Shown: positions 47,550 to 56,022, numbered from the stretch's first letter. The stretch is 64,000 bases of DNA from Mycobacterium sp. DL592 (GCF_011694515.1 NZ_CP050192.1:3097301-3161300); one strand, 5' to 3'. Notes: generated by a model not told the origin, from the letters alone. Numbers and translations: made by a program.

Positions 47550-48458
47550 TCAGACCTTCACTGCGGGGGTGGCACAGACTTCGCGCCACACCGATGCCTC
47601 AGGGAGGATCCCATGGTGCGCAAGCCATTCGGCGTAGGGGCCGATGAGCTCGTCTCGCAGTGCTCCCCATCGGCCGTCGAAGAGCCAGGTGGTCGACACC
47701 GCGCGTGCCGAATCCAGCAGGAGCCGCTGCGGAAAGTACGGGGTGACGGCTTCGTACAACTCCGACACGGATTCCGGGTCAGCGGCCGCAGCGAGATATC
47801 CGCGCGCCGTGGCGGCCACCAGGGCCTGCACGGTCGATGGGTCGTCGAGTGCCCAGGATTGCCGGACCACGAGTACGTAATTGTGATAGCCGACCCCGAG
47901 GTGTTCGTCGACGTTCCACGCCAGCGAATCGGAAGCCTCGTCGCGCAGGTTGTCCCATGCCCAGTACGAGCCGAACGTGGCGTCGACGTGGCCGTCGGCG
48001 ATCTCGGCGAGGGTCAGCTCCCGGCTGCCCAGATCGACGAACTGCACGGTCGACGGGTCTCCCCCGTCCCGTTCGACAAGGGCGCTGACCACCGCCACTC
48101 CGCGCGGTGTCGGATTGAGCCCTACTCTGCGATTGCTCAGGTCGGCGAGCCTGGTGATCCCGGTCGCGGTCACGGTCCGTACCGTGTCGAGCCCGCGCTG
48201 ATTGACCGCCGCCACCGCCACCAGCTCCTCGCCTGCGCTGCGCCGCTGCAGCAGGCGGTTGAGTGGGGCGATGGCGACGTCGGCGTCACCGCGGCGTAGG
48301 TAATGCAACCCGTCACCGACACCGGGATCCGGTTGCAGGAATTCAAGGTCGATCCCCGCTTCGGCGTACCAGCCTTCGGTACGAGCCAGGTAGAACCCCG
48401 CGGAGTTGGGCCAGGGGTGGAAGTATTCGTTGACGATGCGAATCCGCTTGTTCGTCAA
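47550..48458 (-). CDS. NMT1/THI5-like substrate-binding-fold protein lacking an export signal
   Basis: 302 residues. The fold begins at once: IRIVNEYFHPWPNSAGFYLARTEGWYAEAGIDLEF, as in THI5/ThiY and SsuA-type proteins. No signal peptide or lipobox precedes it and no upstream start exists, so it should be cytosolic. The Cys-rich CCCFC motif of yeast Thi5 is absent, arguing against the same suicide HMP-P synthase chemistry. Start TTG overlaps the kinase stop by 4 bp. A role in binding or converting a thiamine pyrimidine precursor is inferred from the operon and riboswitch. Confidence 0.8.
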   Translation of the reverse strand: MTNKRIRIVNEYFHPWPNSAGFYLARTEGWYAEAGIDLEFLQPDPGVGDGLHYLRRGDADVAIAPLNRLLQRRSAGEELVAVAAVNQRGLDTVRTVTATGITRLADLSNRRVGLNPTPRGVAVVSALVERDGGDPSTVQFVDLGSRELTLAEIADGHVDATFGSYWAWDNLRDEASDSLAWNVDEHLGVGYHNYVLVVRQSWALDDPSTVQALVAATARGYLAAAADPESVSELYEAVTPYFPQRLLLDSARAVSTTWLFDGRWGALRDELIGPYAEWLAHHGILPEASVWREVCATPAVKV

Positions 48459-49012
48459 GGGCTTTCCTTCGTCGTGATGATGATGTCGGCCAGCTTCGCC
48501 GGCTGATGAAGGTTGATGAATCCCGTCTCGGCGTCAGCCCACTGCGTCCAGTGCGGCCGGTAGAGATCACCATCCCTGGCCAAGGCACGGCTACGCCGCA
48601 GGCCGGTGGGTGCTTCCATCCACACCCGCCAGCTGGCATGTGCTGCACTGTCTTTGGACAGCGCACCGACACCTTCGATCAGAACGGGCTGTCCAGAGTG
48701 CGCGTGGCGCAACGGCCCAGGTGCGCCGCGATCCCAATCGTAGGATTGCCATTGCGCGTTACGGCCTGCCGCCAACGGCCCGACGATCTGCGCGGCGACG
48801 ATCTGCACCGCGTCCGCGAGCCCGCCCCAGCCCGGATAGATGTCCTCGACGTGGATCAACTGAACCGAAACGCCCTGCAGAGCAGCTCGATCGCATACCT
48901 CACGAGCCAGGGTGGTCTTTCCGGCGCCAGACCTGCCGTCGATCAGCACGATCGCGTCAGGGGCCACGACATGGGGCACGATCGCCTCGGCCCACTCGGC
49001 CAACCCGCTCAC
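48455..49012 (-). CDS. P-loop NTPase, uridine-kinase-like
   Basis: 185 residues. Walker A IDGRSGAGKTTLA, then HVEDIYPGWGGL (substrate-site Asp as in uridine kinases), QPVLIEGVGAL and RRSRALARDGD (lid arginines). Such proteins phosphorylate nucleosides or small alcohols. GTG overlaps the ykoC stop. In this operon a hydroxymethylpyrimidine or thiazole alcohol is a plausible substrate, but this is inference. Confidence 0.8.
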   Translation of the reverse strand: MSGLAEWAEAIVPHVVAPDAIVLIDGRSGAGKTTLAREVCDRAALQGVSVQLIHVEDIYPGWGGLADAVQIVAAQIVGPLAAGRNAQWQSYDWDRGAPGPLRHAHSGQPVLIEGVGALSKDSAAHASWRVWMEAPTGLRRSRALARDGDLYRPHWTQWADAETGFINLHQPAKLADIIITTKESP

Positions 49013-49833
49013 AGGGTCCGCCAGGTGCCCGTGTACACGGACACGCTGACCGCAGCCACCGCCGTCAGCACGGCGACTCCGACGAGCACCGCGTCAGCCC
49101 ACGACAACGGCGACGGCCGCGCCCAGGTGCGCGTAGCCGCCGCACCAAAACCCTTGGCCTCCATCGCCGTAGCGAGCTTGCTGCCGCGACGGATCGCCAG
49201 AATCAGCAGAGTGAATGCCTGCGCCGCGGTTCGCCGTATCCGGCTGGCGAGGTTCCATCCGTCATCGAGACCACGTGCCCGGCGCGCCAGCGACAGATAG
49301 CGCCAGTCTTCGACGAACAACCCCACCAACCGCAACCCCGCCAGCCCGCCGAGCACAAAGCGGGCCGGAAGCCGCAACCGCTGGGCCAGGGCGTCGGCAA
49401 GGTCAGTCGGATCGGTCGTACTGAACAGGACGACTCCGGGAAGTCCGATGGCCAGAATCCGCAAGGCGGTCGCAACGGCGAGCTGGATCGATCCGTCGGA
49501 CACGTTGACCGGACCGAAGGAGAAGTGGACCACGCCACTGACCTGGCCGTACAACACTGTCGTGATACCCGCCATGACTGCGCTGACCCAGACCGGCCAC
49601 GTCGTCACCAGCCAGCGCGGGCTGCCGCTGCCGACCCACCCCAGCCACAGCGCCTCGCACCCCAACGCCACCGCAGCCGAAACCCAGTCGATGGACAGTA
49701 AGAGCACCACCGTGACAATCAGGACCGACACCAGTTTCGCGGCGGGGTTGAGCCAAAACCCAGGCCGTCCAGCCGGGTGATTGAGGACGGCCGAATCGGA
49801 ACACGAGGCGATCGCCTCACCCGTCTCGGTCAC
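49009..49833 (-). CDS. ykoC: ECF transporter T component, YkoC-like
   Basis: 274 residues, about 5-6 helices. Cytoplasmic coupling motifs SLARRARGLDD and TAMEAKGFG are the two Ala-Arg-Gly type signatures that contact ECF ATPases. GTG start overlaps the ATPase stop by 4 bp. Works with YkoD and YkoE as an importer of thiamine precursor. Confidence 0.87.
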   Translation of the reverse strand: MTETGEAIASCSDSAVLNHPAGRPGFWLNPAAKLVSVLIVTVVLLLSIDWVSAAVALGCEALWLGWVGSGSPRWLVTTWPVWVSAVMAGITTVLYGQVSGVVHFSFGPVNVSDGSIQLAVATALRILAIGLPGVVLFSTTDPTDLADALAQRLRLPARFVLGGLAGLRLVGLFVEDWRYLSLARRARGLDDGWNLASRIRRTAAQAFTLLILAIRRGSKLATAMEAKGFGAAATRTWARPSPLSWADAVLVGVAVLTAVAAVSVSVYTGTWRTL

Positions 49834-51299
49834 AGCGCCGCCGAAGCACGTGCGTAGGCGGGCAATTCGATGACCTCGTCGGCGAGGGAGCCGACGAAGT
49901 CGTCGTCATGGGTGACGGCGACCACCGCATGCCCGTCCGACAACAGCGATCCCAACAGCTCGACGAGTTCGCGCCAGGTGCGCGCGTCCTGCCCGAACGT
50001 GGGTTCGTCGAGAATGACGACTCTGGGCCGGCTCGCCAGCACCGTGGCCACCGACAGGCGCCGTTTCTCGCCGCCGGACAAGGTGAACGGGTGCGCGGCG
50101 GCCAACGCCGTCAAGCGCAGGCGCTCGAGGAGATCGTCAATGCGAGCGCGGGTCTCGTCCTCGGCCAACCCCAGCGCACGCGGGCCCACTTCGAGTTCCG
50201 CACGCACTGTCGTGGTGAGGAACTGGTGTTCCGACTCCTGAAAGACGGTGCCGATCCTGGTGAGCAGATCCCTGGCCCGCCACCGGATGGGCTGGGTCCC
50301 AAGACCGCCGGCGAGCGAGTCCGCGGCGACGAACGCGCCGGCCGCCGGCCGCAGCAAGCCGGCTAAAGTCAGTGCGAGCGTGGACTTTCCGGCTCCGTTA
50401 GGGCCGGTGATGGCAAGCGCTCGGCCCGCTTGGACGGTGAAATCCAGCGAATGTCCGAGCGGCTCACGCTTGGAGCGCTCCACAGCGAGTGCCTCGGCCG
50501 ACAGCAGTACCGGCGCGCTCGAGTTCCGTTGTTCTCGCGGCGGCGCACAATGGCGGCCGGGAACCCATACCCCGGCAGCGGCAAGATCGTCGGCCTGGGC
50601 GGTGAGGACCTGCTCCGGCGGCCCGTCGGCCACGACACCCGCCGTGGAATCCAGCACGATGACACGGTTGACCACGTTGAGCCACACCTCGACCCGGTGC
50701 TCGACCACCACCAACGTCGACTCGGTTTCGTCGAGTACCCGGGCCACCGCGTCCCGCACCTCCACGACGCCTGCGGGGTCGAGATTTGCGGTCGGCTCGT
50801 CGAGCAACAGCAGACCCGGCCGCAGCGCCAGGATGCCCGCCAGGGCAAGCCGTTGCTTCTGCCCACCCGACAACGCTGCCGTCGACGACTCCAACGGCAC
50901 GTCGAGGCCCACCGAGGCGAGGCAATCCCGCACCCGCCGCCAGATCGCCTCCCGCGGCACGCCGAGATTCTCGGGTCCGAATGCCACGTCGTCGCCGACG
51001 CGCGACAGCACGATCTGGGAATCCGGATCCTGCATCAGCAAACCCACCGACCCCCGCCGCGACGCCGGTGGCTCGCCGTCGACAAGTAGCCGGCCGTGCT
51101 GCTCGCCTTCCTCGGCGCCCCCGAGAACCCCTGCCAGGGCATGCAGGAACGTGGATTTCCCCGCACCCGAGCGTCCCAGCAGAAGCACCCGTTCGCCGGG
51201 CTGGATCGTCACGGTCACATCCGAGAGCGCGCGGGCCTTCCGTCCGGCGTGCCGCCAGCCCCAGCCCAGCGCGTCGACACGAACACCGCCGGTGGTCAT
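49830..51299 (-). CDS. ykoD: ECF transporter duplicated ATPase, YkoD-like
   Basis: 489 residues with two ABC ATPase domains. Domain 1: GRSGAGKST, Q-loop LLMQDPDSQIV, LSGGQKQRL, LLLDEPTANLD. Domain 2: GPNGAGKST, VFQESEHQFL, LSGGEKRRL, VVILDEPTFGQD. Both sets look intact. ATG 51299 has GGAGG 7 nt upstream, 2 bp after the ykoE stop; the longer open frame is shadow sequence. Energises the precursor importer. Confidence 0.92.
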   Translation of the reverse strand: MTTGGVRVDALGWGWRHAGRKARALSDVTVTIQPGERVLLLGRSGAGKSTFLHALAGVLGGAEEGEQHGRLLVDGEPPASRRGSVGLLMQDPDSQIVLSRVGDDVAFGPENLGVPREAIWRRVRDCLASVGLDVPLESSTAALSGGQKQRLALAGILALRPGLLLLDEPTANLDPAGVVEVRDAVARVLDETESTLVVVEHRVEVWLNVVNRVIVLDSTAGVVADGPPEQVLTAQADDLAAAGVWVPGRHCAPPREQRNSSAPVLLSAEALAVERSKREPLGHSLDFTVQAGRALAITGPNGAGKSTLALTLAGLLRPAAGAFVAADSLAGGLGTQPIRWRARDLLTRIGTVFQESEHQFLTTTVRAELEVGPRALGLAEDETRARIDDLLERLRLTALAAAHPFTLSGGEKRRLSVATVLASRPRVVILDEPTFGQDARTWRELVELLGSLLSDGHAVVAVTHDDDFVGSLADEVIELPAYARASAAL

Positions 51300-51301
51300 G
51301 T

Positions 51302-51925
51302 TCAGACCTCCCGGGTGACTTCCCGGCCGGCCGCGAAACGGCTCAGGACACCGGCGCGGGCGAGCGCCTGAACCAGATAGAAGCCCAGCACACCTGCGAT
51401 GACGAGGCCTGAGATCAAAGAACCCGCGACGTAGACGACCCGGAACGTCGCGCTCACCCCGGGATACCAGAGGACGAGGTCGTTGATCGCCAGTGCCAGG
51501 CCGGCTGCGGCTCCCGCCAGCGCGGCCACCCGAACACCGAATCGGCGATACAGGAACGCCGCGAAGACGAGTTCGGCACCCAACCCCTGGACCGCCCCCG
51601 ACACCAGGGTGAGGAAGCCCCACTGGGTGCCCACGACGGCCGACACCACGGCGGCGAGCAACTCGGTGTAGATGGCGGCTCCCGGCTTGCGGACGACGAG
51701 CCCGCCGGTGACTCCCGCAATCAGCCAGACGCCGCCCAGGATCGACGAGAGCCCGGGGAGAACCTGCAGCGGTGTGCTCAGCCCGTTGTAGGCGATGCCC
51801 CACGCCCAATAGACGACGCCGAACGCCACTCCGATGACGCTTGCGACGACGATGTCGACCACGCGCCACTTCGGCGTGGACGGCAGCGGGGACGACGAGG
51901 TGGATGTGACTGCTTCCGAAGACAT
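51302..51925 (-). CDS. ykoE: ECF transporter substrate-binding membrane subunit, YkoE-like
   Basis: 207 residues, about 6 helices after a 20-residue Ser-rich tail; conserved GVVYWAWGIAYN and GLGAELVFAAF are typical of YkoE. In Bacillus ykoFEDC is under a TPP riboswitch and imports a thiamine pyrimidine (HMP) moiety. ATG 51925 has AAAGGAAC upstream. First gene of the operon; its leader carries the riboswitch, a short ORF and a hairpin. Confidence 0.88.
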   Translation of the reverse strand: MSSEAVTSTSSSPLPSTPKWRVVDIVVASVIGVAFGVVYWAWGIAYNGLSTPLQVLPGLSSILGGVWLIAGVTGGLVVRKPGAAIYTELLAAVVSAVVGTQWGFLTLVSGAVQGLGAELVFAAFLYRRFGVRVAALAGAAAGLALAINDLVLWYPGVSATFRVVYVAGSLISGLVIAGVLGFYLVQALARAGVLSRFAAGREVTREV

Positions 51926-51956
51926 GACGAAGTTCCTTTCGAACGGGATTTGGGGA

Positions 51957-51980
51957 CGGCGGGCCGGAACCGACCCGCCG
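51957..51980 (-). promoter_or_regulatory. Leader hairpin before ykoE
   Basis: Perfect CGGCGGG / CCCGCCG stem (51974-51980 and 51957-51963) with a 10-nt loop, about 17 nt before the ykoE Shine-Dalgarno. It could be the expression-platform terminator or a stem that affects ribosome access. No U-run follows. Confidence 0.5.
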
Positions 51981-51998
51981 GAAGTTGACTCGCTGGAG

Positions 51999-52049
51999 TT
52001 ACAGCGTTCCGGGACAGAGCTTTTCAGATCGGCAACACAGCTGGTGCAT
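51999..52049 (-). CDS. Short leader ORF, 16 residues with three Cys
   Basis: ATG 52049 to TAA 51999 reads MHQLCCRSEKLCPGTL, preceded by GGAGG four nt upstream. It lies after the TPP riboswitch and before the ykoE hairpin. Cys residues at 5, 6 and 12 resemble mycobacterial cysteine-containing leader peptides that couple sulfur supply to downstream genes; the operon ends with a rhodanese. Translation is not shown. Confidence 0.45.
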   Translation of the reverse strand: MHQLCCRSEKLCPGTL

Positions 52050-52070
52050 CAGACCTCCAGTCGAAGTGGT

Positions 52071-52179
52071 GGTCCCATCCCTCCGATGAGCGGCTCGCGT
52101 GAGTCTCGGCTCATCCAGGTTCTACGGGTTAGCGAGGCCGTCGATGGCCTGCTCTCTCAGCGGTGCACCCCGTGGGTCC
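52071..52179 (-). promoter_or_regulatory. TPP-type riboswitch (THI element), divergent pyrophosphate arm
   Basis: Read on the minus strand: P1 GGACCCA (52173-52179) with TGGGACC (52071-52077), one mismatch; GGGGTGC (52165-52171); GCTGAGAG (52154-52161); P3 AGGCC/GGCCT; AACCCG closing P2; GAACCTG (52116-52122); AGGGA (52078-52082). The pyrimidine-sensing half is canonical. The other half has a GATGAG/CTCATC stem instead of the usual UAAU...GCG block. A -10 TACCGT at 52192-52197 places transcription start just before P1. ykoEDC operons elsewhere carry TPP riboswitches. Confidence 0.78.
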
Positions 52180-52197
52180 TGCGTGCCGGAAACGGTA

Positions 52198-52478
52198 ACA
52201 CCGGCGCCTGCACGGGCCGTTCGGCCAAGTCGCGGCGCCCACGCGGCCGGACGCCGAATGACCTACGTCGGAACTCAAACGCACAGTTGACGCCAGCGGC
52301 GGCAGCACCCTGGCAACGGCCGCCGAGTATTGATCAAGCTGAGCACAACGCCCCTTCCCCCGCGTTCGCGGGGTATCGACGCCCCGACCGACGTGACGCG
52401 GGTCTCGGCACAGATTGAAAACCGGCCCCCGCGGGTACATAACCCGGCACACAAGCGACAGACGGGATGACCGCAACG
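52198..52478. other. Intergenic region upstream of the NAGGN genes
   Basis: No gene recognised. It holds a perfect hairpin CCCCGCG-TT-CGCGGGG (52356-52371) and an inverted repeat CGGGT-N5-ACCCG (52432-52446) overlapping TACATA (52436-52441), a possible -10 of the following gene. An alternative in-frame ATG at 52467 lies 12 nt before the chosen start. Osmotic control could act here. Confidence 0.5.
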
Positions 52479-54278
52479 ATGTGTGGAGCGACGGGCGAGG
52501 TCCGGCTCGACAACCAGGCACCTGACGTGGCGGCGGTGACCGCGATGGCCGAGGCGATGACGCGCCGCGGACCCGACGGTTCCGGGGTGTGGTCGGCGGG
52601 CCGAGTGGCGCTGGCGCACCGGCGGCTCAAGATCATCGACCTGTCCGAGGCCGGTGCGCAGCCGATGGTCGACGCCGAACTGGGCCTGACCATCTGCTGG
52701 AACGGCTGCATCTACAACTACGAGGCGCTGCGCCGCGAACTCGCCGGGCACGGATACCGGTTCTTCTCGCACAGCGACACCGAGGTGCTGCTGAAGGCCT
52801 ACCACCACTGGGGTGACCGGTTCGTCGAGCGGCTGCACGGCATGTTCGCCTTCGCGATCGCCGAGCGCGACAGCGGCAGAGTCCTGCTGGGCCGCGACCG
52901 GCTGGGCATCAAACCGCTGTACCTCAGCAGCGACACCCACCGCATCCGGTTCGCGTCGTCGCTGCCCGCACTGCTGGCCGGCGGTGGCGTCGACACCCGC
53001 ATCGACCCGGTCGCGCTGCACCACTATCTGAGCTTCCACTCGGTGGTGCCCGCGCCGCACACCATCCTGCGCGGTGTCCGCAAGCTGGCGCCGGGCACCC
53101 TGCTGGCCGTCGAACCCGACGGCACCCAGACCACCACCACCTACTGGCAACCCGACTTCACCCGCCGCGCCGACCGTGCCGACTGGTCCGAAAAAGATTG
53201 GCAGGACGCGGTTCTCGCCGCCCTGCGGACGGCCGTCAAGAGAAGGCTGGTCGCCGACGTGCCCGTCGGGTGCCTGCTGTCCGGCGGAGTCGACTCCAGC
53301 CTGATCGTCGGCCTGCTGTCCGAGGCCGGCCAACACGGCCTGTCCACGTTCTCCATCGGCTTCGAGTCGGTCGGCGGCGTCAAGGGCGACGAGTTCGTCT
53401 ACTCCGACCTCGTCGCGCAGCGGTTCGGCACCGATCACCACCAGATCCGCATCGACACCGCACGGATGCTGCCCGCCCTCGACGGGGCGATCGGCGCCAT
53501 GAGCGAACCCATGGTCAGCCACGACTGTGTGGCGTTCTATCTTCTGAGCCAAGAGGTTTCCCGCCACGTGAAGGTGGTGCAGTCCGGTCAGGGCGCCGAC
53601 GAGGTATTCGCCGGCTACCACTGGTATCCCCCGATGGGCCACGCCGACGCGGCCGGTGTGGCGGGTTCGGTGCAGCGCTACCGCGCGGCGTTCTTCGACC
53701 GCGACCACGGCGGAGTCAATGCCCTGCTGTCCGAGGAGCTCGCGGCTGACGACAGCCTGGCGTTCGTCACCGACCACTTCGCGCGCCCGGGCGCGCAGAC
53801 CGGCGTGGACCGCGCACTGCGTCTGGACACCACCGTGATGTTGGTCGACGACCCGGTCAAGCGGGTCGACAACATGACGATGGCGTGGGGGCTGGAGGGC
53901 CGGGTGCCGTTCCTCGACCACGAACTCGTCGAGCTCGCGGCCAGCTGCCCACCCGAACTCAAGACCGCCCACGGCGGCAAGGGCGTGCTGAAAGAGGCAG
54001 CCCGACAGGTGATTCCGGCCGAGGTGATCGACCGGCCGAAGGGTTATTTCCCGGTTCCGGCGCTGACGCACCTGGAAGGGCCGTACCTGGACCTGGTCCG
54101 CGACGCCCTCTACGCGCCACAGGCCAAGGAGCGTGGGCTGTTCCGTCCGGACGCCGTCGAACGGCTGCTCGCCGACCCGAATGCCACCCTGACGCCGCTG
54201 CGCGGTAACGAACTGTGGCAGCTCGGCCTGCTGGAACTGTGGTTGCAGAACCACGACATCACCGGGGCCGCGGCATGA
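52479..54278 (+). CDS. N-acetylglutaminylglutamine amidotransferase (asparagine-synthase family)
   Basis: 599 residues. N-terminal class II glutaminase starting MCGATGEV (Cys2 nucleophile), RRGPDGSG, then the synthetase domain with P-loop LLSGGVDSSL and WGLEGRVPFLDHEL. ATG 52479 is chosen over 52467 because maturation must expose Cys2. Paired by a 4-bp overlap with the GNAT/ATP-grasp gene, this matches the osmoprotectant trio in which the enzyme amidates N-acetylglutaminylglutamine. Symbol not assigned (asnB/asnO/ngg naming varies). Confidence 0.88.
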   Translation: MCGATGEVRLDNQAPDVAAVTAMAEAMTRRGPDGSGVWSAGRVALAHRRLKIIDLSEAGAQPMVDAELGLTICWNGCIYNYEALRRELAGHGYRFFSHSDTEVLLKAYHHWGDRFVERLHGMFAFAIAERDSGRVLLGRDRLGIKPLYLSSDTHRIRFASSLPALLAGGGVDTRIDPVALHHYLSFHSVVPAPHTILRGVRKLAPGTLLAVEPDGTQTTTTYWQPDFTRRADRADWSEKDWQDAVLAALRTAVKRRLVADVPVGCLLSGGVDSSLIVGLLSEAGQHGLSTFSIGFESVGGVKGDEFVYSDLVAQRFGTDHHQIRIDTARMLPALDGAIGAMSEPMVSHDCVAFYLLSQEVSRHVKVVQSGQGADEVFAGYHWYPPMGHADAAGVAGSVQRYRAAFFDRDHGGVNALLSEELAADDSLAFVTDHFARPGAQTGVDRALRLDTTVMLVDDPVKRVDNMTMAWGLEGRVPFLDHELVELAASCPPELKTAHGGKGVLKEAARQVIPAEVIDRPKGYFPVPALTHLEGPYLDLVRDALYAPQAKERGLFRPDAVERLLADPNATLTPLRGNELWQLGLLELWLQNHDITGAAA

Positions 54279-56020
54279 TCCACACTGAAGCCATCACAAT
54301 GGGCCTGCACGACGCCTCCCCGCCCGACCTCGTCGACGCGATGGACGACGACGTGGTCCTCGAACTCGGCTGGGGCCGTTTGATTTTCGGGCAGACCTTC
54401 AGCGACCCGGACAAGCTGGCCGGTGTCCTGCAGCAGGAGGAGCAGGGCCGCCGCGACATCTGCATCTACGCCCGGGAATCCCATGTGCTGGTGGCCAAGT
54501 CACCGGCCGAACTGTTCATCGACCCCAGCCACACCTACCGCCGCCGCTTCAGCGACGGCGAGGACGTCGCGCCGCACCAGCCCATCGGCTTCTCGATCCG
54601 GGCCCTGGGCGACAAGGCCGAAGCCGACGCGATGAACCGGGTGTACGTGCGCTGCGGCATGGTGCCCGCCCCGACCGATCTGATCTGGGACAACCACCTG
54701 CACGCCGACGCCGTCGAGTATCTCGTCGCGGTCCGCGACGACGACGCAACCGTCGTGGGCACCGTGACCGGAGTGGACCATCGCCGGCTGTTCAACGACC
54801 CCGAGGACGGTGCCAGCCTGTGGACGCTGGCCGTCGATCCGACCGCCAGCCTGCCGGGCATCGGCGCCGCACTCACCGAGACGCTCGCCGCGATCTTCCG
54901 CGGCCGCGGCCGCGCCTACCTGGACCTGTCGGTGGCCTACGACAACGACGCGGCGATCGGCCTCTACGAGAAGCTGGGCTTCAAGCGGGTGCCGGTGCTG
55001 GCCGTCAAACGCAAGAACGCGATCAACGAGCCGCTGTTCACCCCGGCGTCGGAAACCGTCGACGACCTCAACCCGTACGCCCGCATCATCGCCGACGAGG
55101 CGATGCGCCGCGGCATCCACATCGAGGTCCTCGACGCCGAAACCGGTGAGATGCGGCTGTCACACGGCGGTCGCAGTGTCGTCACCCGAGAATCGTTGAG
55201 CGAGTACACCTCTGCGGTGGCGATGAGCCGCTGCGACGACAAGCGGCTGACCCGTCGCATCGTCTCCGAGGCCGGCATCGCGGTCCCCACCGGCAGGCTG
55301 GCGACCTTCGACGCCGACGACCACGCATTCCTGGCCGAGGTCGGTGACGTCGTGGTCAAGCCGACCCGCGGCGAACAGGGAAAGGGCATCACCGTCGGGG
55401 TGGACAGCCCCGAAGCGCTGGACGACGCGCTGGCCAGGGCGCGTGAACACCATCCCGAGGTGCTCATCGAGCAGCGCGCCCAGGGCGACGACCTGCGGCT
55501 GGTGGTGATCGACGGCAAAGTCGTCGCCGCCGCGGTGCGCAAACCCGCTGAGGTGGTGGGCACCGGACGGCACACCGTGCGGGAGCTGATCGAGACCCAG
55601 AGCCGGCGCCGTGCCGCCGCCACCGGCGGCGAGTCACACATCCCGCTCGATGCGGTCACCGAGACCACGGTGGCCGAGGCCGGCTGGACATTGGACGCCG
55701 TGCTGCCCGAGGGCGAGCGGCTGCGGGTACGCCGGGCGGCCAACCTGCACCAGGGCGGCACCATCCACGACGTGACCGCGATCGTGCATCCGGAGTTACG
55801 CAGGGTGGCCGTCGCCGCCGCACAGGCCATCGGAATCCCGGTCACCGGCATCGACCTGCTGGTCACCGACGTCACCCGTGCCGACTACGTATTCATCGAG
55901 GCCAACGAACGGCCCGGGCTGGCCAACCACCAGCCGCAGCCCACCGCCGCGGCGTTCGTCGACTTCCTGTTCCCCGGCAATCCGGGGCTACCACAGCCGT
56001 GGACGCCCAACGGGGTGTGA
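54275..56020 (+). CDS. N-acetylglutaminylglutamine synthetase (GNAT + ATP-grasp)
   Basis: 581 residues from ATG 54275, overlapping the previous stop as ATGA. A GNAT acetyltransferase region (about 100-270, LWTLAVDPTASLPGIGAALTETL, YDNDAAIGLYEKLGFKRV) precedes an ATP-grasp ligase (about 320-581, DVVVKPTRGEQGKGITVG, ending EANERPGLANHQPQP). This architecture is specific for the NAGGN dipeptide osmolyte pathway: acetylation and ligation of two glutamines. The M42 peptidase often found third is absent here. Confidence 0.9.
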   Translation: MIHTEAITMGLHDASPPDLVDAMDDDVVLELGWGRLIFGQTFSDPDKLAGVLQQEEQGRRDICIYARESHVLVAKSPAELFIDPSHTYRRRFSDGEDVAPHQPIGFSIRALGDKAEADAMNRVYVRCGMVPAPTDLIWDNHLHADAVEYLVAVRDDDATVVGTVTGVDHRRLFNDPEDGASLWTLAVDPTASLPGIGAALTETLAAIFRGRGRAYLDLSVAYDNDAAIGLYEKLGFKRVPVLAVKRKNAINEPLFTPASETVDDLNPYARIIADEAMRRGIHIEVLDAETGEMRLSHGGRSVVTRESLSEYTSAVAMSRCDDKRLTRRIVSEAGIAVPTGRLATFDADDHAFLAEVGDVVVKPTRGEQGKGITVGVDSPEALDDALARAREHHPEVLIEQRAQGDDLRLVVIDGKVVAAAVRKPAEVVGTGRHTVRELIETQSRRRAAATGGESHIPLDAVTETTVAEAGWTLDAVLPEGERLRVRRAANLHQGGTIHDVTAIVHPELRRVAVAAAQAIGIPVTGIDLLVTDVTRADYVFIEANERPGLANHQPQPTAAAFVDFLFPGNPGLPQPWTPNGV

Positions 56021-56022
56021 AT

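Noticed and set aside
47550..48458. Bona fide Thi5 HMP-P synthase
   Set aside because: The CCCFC metal motif of yeast Thi5 is missing, so only the fold similarity is claimed.
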